Shown piece after piece: positions 6,921 through 7,963 of a stretch of 7,963 nt of DNA. The notes under the pieces are model-generated. The model was not told the DNA's origin. It saw only the letters and a list, made by a program, of their open reading frames with translations, and did no database searches. The position numbers and the translations under genes are program-made. The DNA is from an uncultured Schwartzia sp. (GTDB lineage Bacteria; Bacillota; Negativicutes; Selenomonadales; Selenomonadaceae): NCBI GenBank assembly GCA_905373705.1, contig CAJPUA010000033.1, positions 1 through 7,963 of the forward strand, given 5' to 3'. Every line of letters begins with the position of its first letter. Within the stretch, counting starts at the first letter, position 1.

Positions 6921-7652
6921 TTATAACTGCCCCAGCAAGACGTGCGTTTGGGGAATGATCCTTACATTCGCCAAAACTTTTAATCCCTCCTGTTGGGCAT
7001 CCAGCAAAAACTCCGGCGATGGCGCCAAAACACCATTCGTCGGCGTTGCCGGCTGCAAAATGACCGAAATGCCGGGGGACTCCTCGGCAATGAGGGCGAA
7101 CGCCTGTCGCAATTCATCCTGCAAACTATCCGCCGCCAAGACAATTTTGACGTAAACGTCTTTTTCCCGAGCCAGTCGCAAAAAAGCGCGGTGGGACCCC
7201 CATACCTCTCTCCCCGTCAGGCCGGGTAATTTAATGTCCATACTGATGATGTCAACGACAGGCAAAACCTGCGCCAACTGATCCGGCAGGGTTCCGTTCG
7301 TTTCCAAGAGGAGCGGCGTCGAAAGCAAAGATGCCAGCTCCACGATATATTCGGTATGAAGCAGAGGTTCGCCGCCGGTTATGCTGACCGCTTGATGTGG
7401 GACTTCTTTAATAAAGTCGGCGATATAGCCAGCGGCCACCGAAGCGGATAGAGGATTAGGAACTTCGCGAAAAGCCTGCTGATTGGCGGTGATTTGAATG
7501 CGACAGACAGGATGCGCATCCGTCCCATGTTCCGTATCGCAGTACCGGCAATGGAGATTGCAGTCCTCAAGACGCAAAAAAACCTGCCGGTATCCGACGT
7601 AAGGCCCCTCTCCCTGCACCGAGGAAAATATCTCAATCACATTTTCGGTCAT
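6921..7652 (-). CDS. queE: 7-carboxy-7-deazaguanine synthase QueE (radical SAM)
   Basis: QueE converts 6-carboxy-tetrahydropterin to 7-carboxy-7-deazaguanine, the ring-contracting step toward preQ0 and queuosine in tRNA. The N-terminal SVQGEGPYVG (11-20) is characteristic of the family. The radical-SAM cluster motif CNLHCRYC gives Cys31, Cys35 and Cys38, and SAM binding is marked by TGGEP (92-96). LETNG (about 116-120) and the terminal NVRIIPQTHVLLG are also typical. At 243 residues it looks complete. ATG 7652 overlaps the queD stop as ATGA, which suggests translational coupling; upstream there is only a modest GGGG. Its product feeds QueC, which is not in the window. Confidence 0.95.
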   Translation of the reverse strand: MTENVIEIFSSVQGEGPYVGYRQVFLRLEDCNLHCRYCDTEHGTDAHPVCRIQITANQQAFREVPNPLSASVAAGYIADFIKEVPHQAVSITGGEPLLHTEYIVELASLLSTPLLLETNGTLPDQLAQVLPVVDIISMDIKLPGLTGREVWGSHRAFLRLAREKDVYVKIVLAADSLQDELRQAFALIAEESPGISVILQPATPTNGVLAPSPEFLLDAQQEGLKVLANVRIIPQTHVLLGQL

Positions 7653-7963
7653 GGATTAGCCCCGTCATAGCACACGGCCGAATGCGGCGACTCCCAAACG
7701 CAGACACTCGAGAGCCGCGCGTCTCCCGCCTCAAAAAGCGGTTGCGCCGCTAAGGTTTCGTATAAATATTTCGCGATATTTTCTGCCGTCGGATTGGCCT
7801 TTATAAAAGGCGGAATTTCATTTAAATTTTGATGATCGAGCGACTCCAACGTCACCTTCAATAACCGGTTAAGCTCCCCAAAATCGACCAGCATCCCCAG
7901 ATCATCAAGCGTTTCCCCTCGTACCTTCAGCTCTACCGTCCAAGTATGGCCGTGCAGACGGCT
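7649..7963 (-). CDS. queD: 6-carboxy-5,6,7,8-tetrahydropterin synthase QueD, 5' end outside the window
   Basis: QueD turns dihydroneopterin triphosphate into 6-carboxy-tetrahydropterin, the substrate of QueE. The frame is open to the window edge at 7963, and the visible 104 residues begin SRLHGHTWTVEL. LHGH supplies two zinc-binding histidines. MLVDFGEL, LDHQNLNE (catalytic Asp/His region), NPTAENIA and the C-terminal WESPHS (conserved Glu) follow in the family order. The family has about 120-140 residues, so perhaps 20-30 N-terminal residues, including the first zinc histidine and catalytic cysteine, lie to the right. An ATG exists at 7894, but starting there would discard the LHGH motif, so it is an internal methionine. 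The stop codon overlaps the queE start. Confidence 0.94.
   Translation of the reverse strand, partial: SRLHGHTWTVELKVRGETLDDLGMLVDFGELNRLLKVTLESLDHQNLNEIPPFIKANPTAENIAKYLYETLAAQPLFEAGDARLSSVCVWESPHSAVCYDGANP

Noticed and set aside
6920..6925. TATAAA on the minus strand at the queE stop as a promoter for the transferase gene
   Set aside because: No acceptable -35 at 16-18 bp spacing, and the match overlaps the stop codon. It is not strong enough to annotate.

Overview
The window looks like chromosomal housekeeping DNA from a Gram-negative-type Firmicute, most likely Negativicutes (Selenomonas/Veillonella relatives). This is inference. The PcrA, LigA and CBS/DRTGG pyrophosphatase are Firmicutes-like in sequence and arrangement. 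They share the window with a membrane phosphoethanolamine transferase of the kind that decorates lipopolysaccharide, which fits a diderm Firmicute. Base composition looks close to half G+C by eye. I see no tRNA, rRNA, CRISPR, insertion sequence or phage gene.

Layout from left to right. Bases 1-2509 hold the minus-strand pair pcrA then ligA (helicase and NAD-dependent DNA ligase), 19 bp apart. ligA is cut off near the left end. Bases 2510-4235 hold a terminator and the minus-strand gene ppaC, a manganese-type pyrophosphatase with regulatory domains. Bases 4236-4392 are a divergent promoter region with a TATAAT box facing each way. Bases 4393-5169 hold a plus-strand TtcA-family tRNA thiolase. 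It converges, with a 22 bp gap, on a minus-strand cluster that fills the rest of the window: queD (partial, runs off the right edge), queE (start overlaps the queD stop), and a phosphoethanolamine transferase 43 bp further downstream. There is no gene-free stretch longer than 157 bp.

Functional themes are DNA replication and repair (pcrA, ligA), pyrophosphate removal (ppaC), tRNA modification (queD and queE for queuosine; the TtcA-like protein for thiolation) and envelope modification (the transferase).

The most notable observations are two apparent structural breaks in genes that are normally intact. At about base 48-53, ligA folds back: bases 2-52 encode the next conserved part of LigA on the opposite strand, joined at a CCCGGG palindrome. 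At about base 2322-2332, pcrA lacks roughly 105 codons in frame (motif Ib and domain 1B), joined at a run of A/T bases. Microhomology at both joints suggests amplification or assembly chimeras, though genuine rearrangement cannot be excluded from sequence alone. I did not find a convincing new biological system here.
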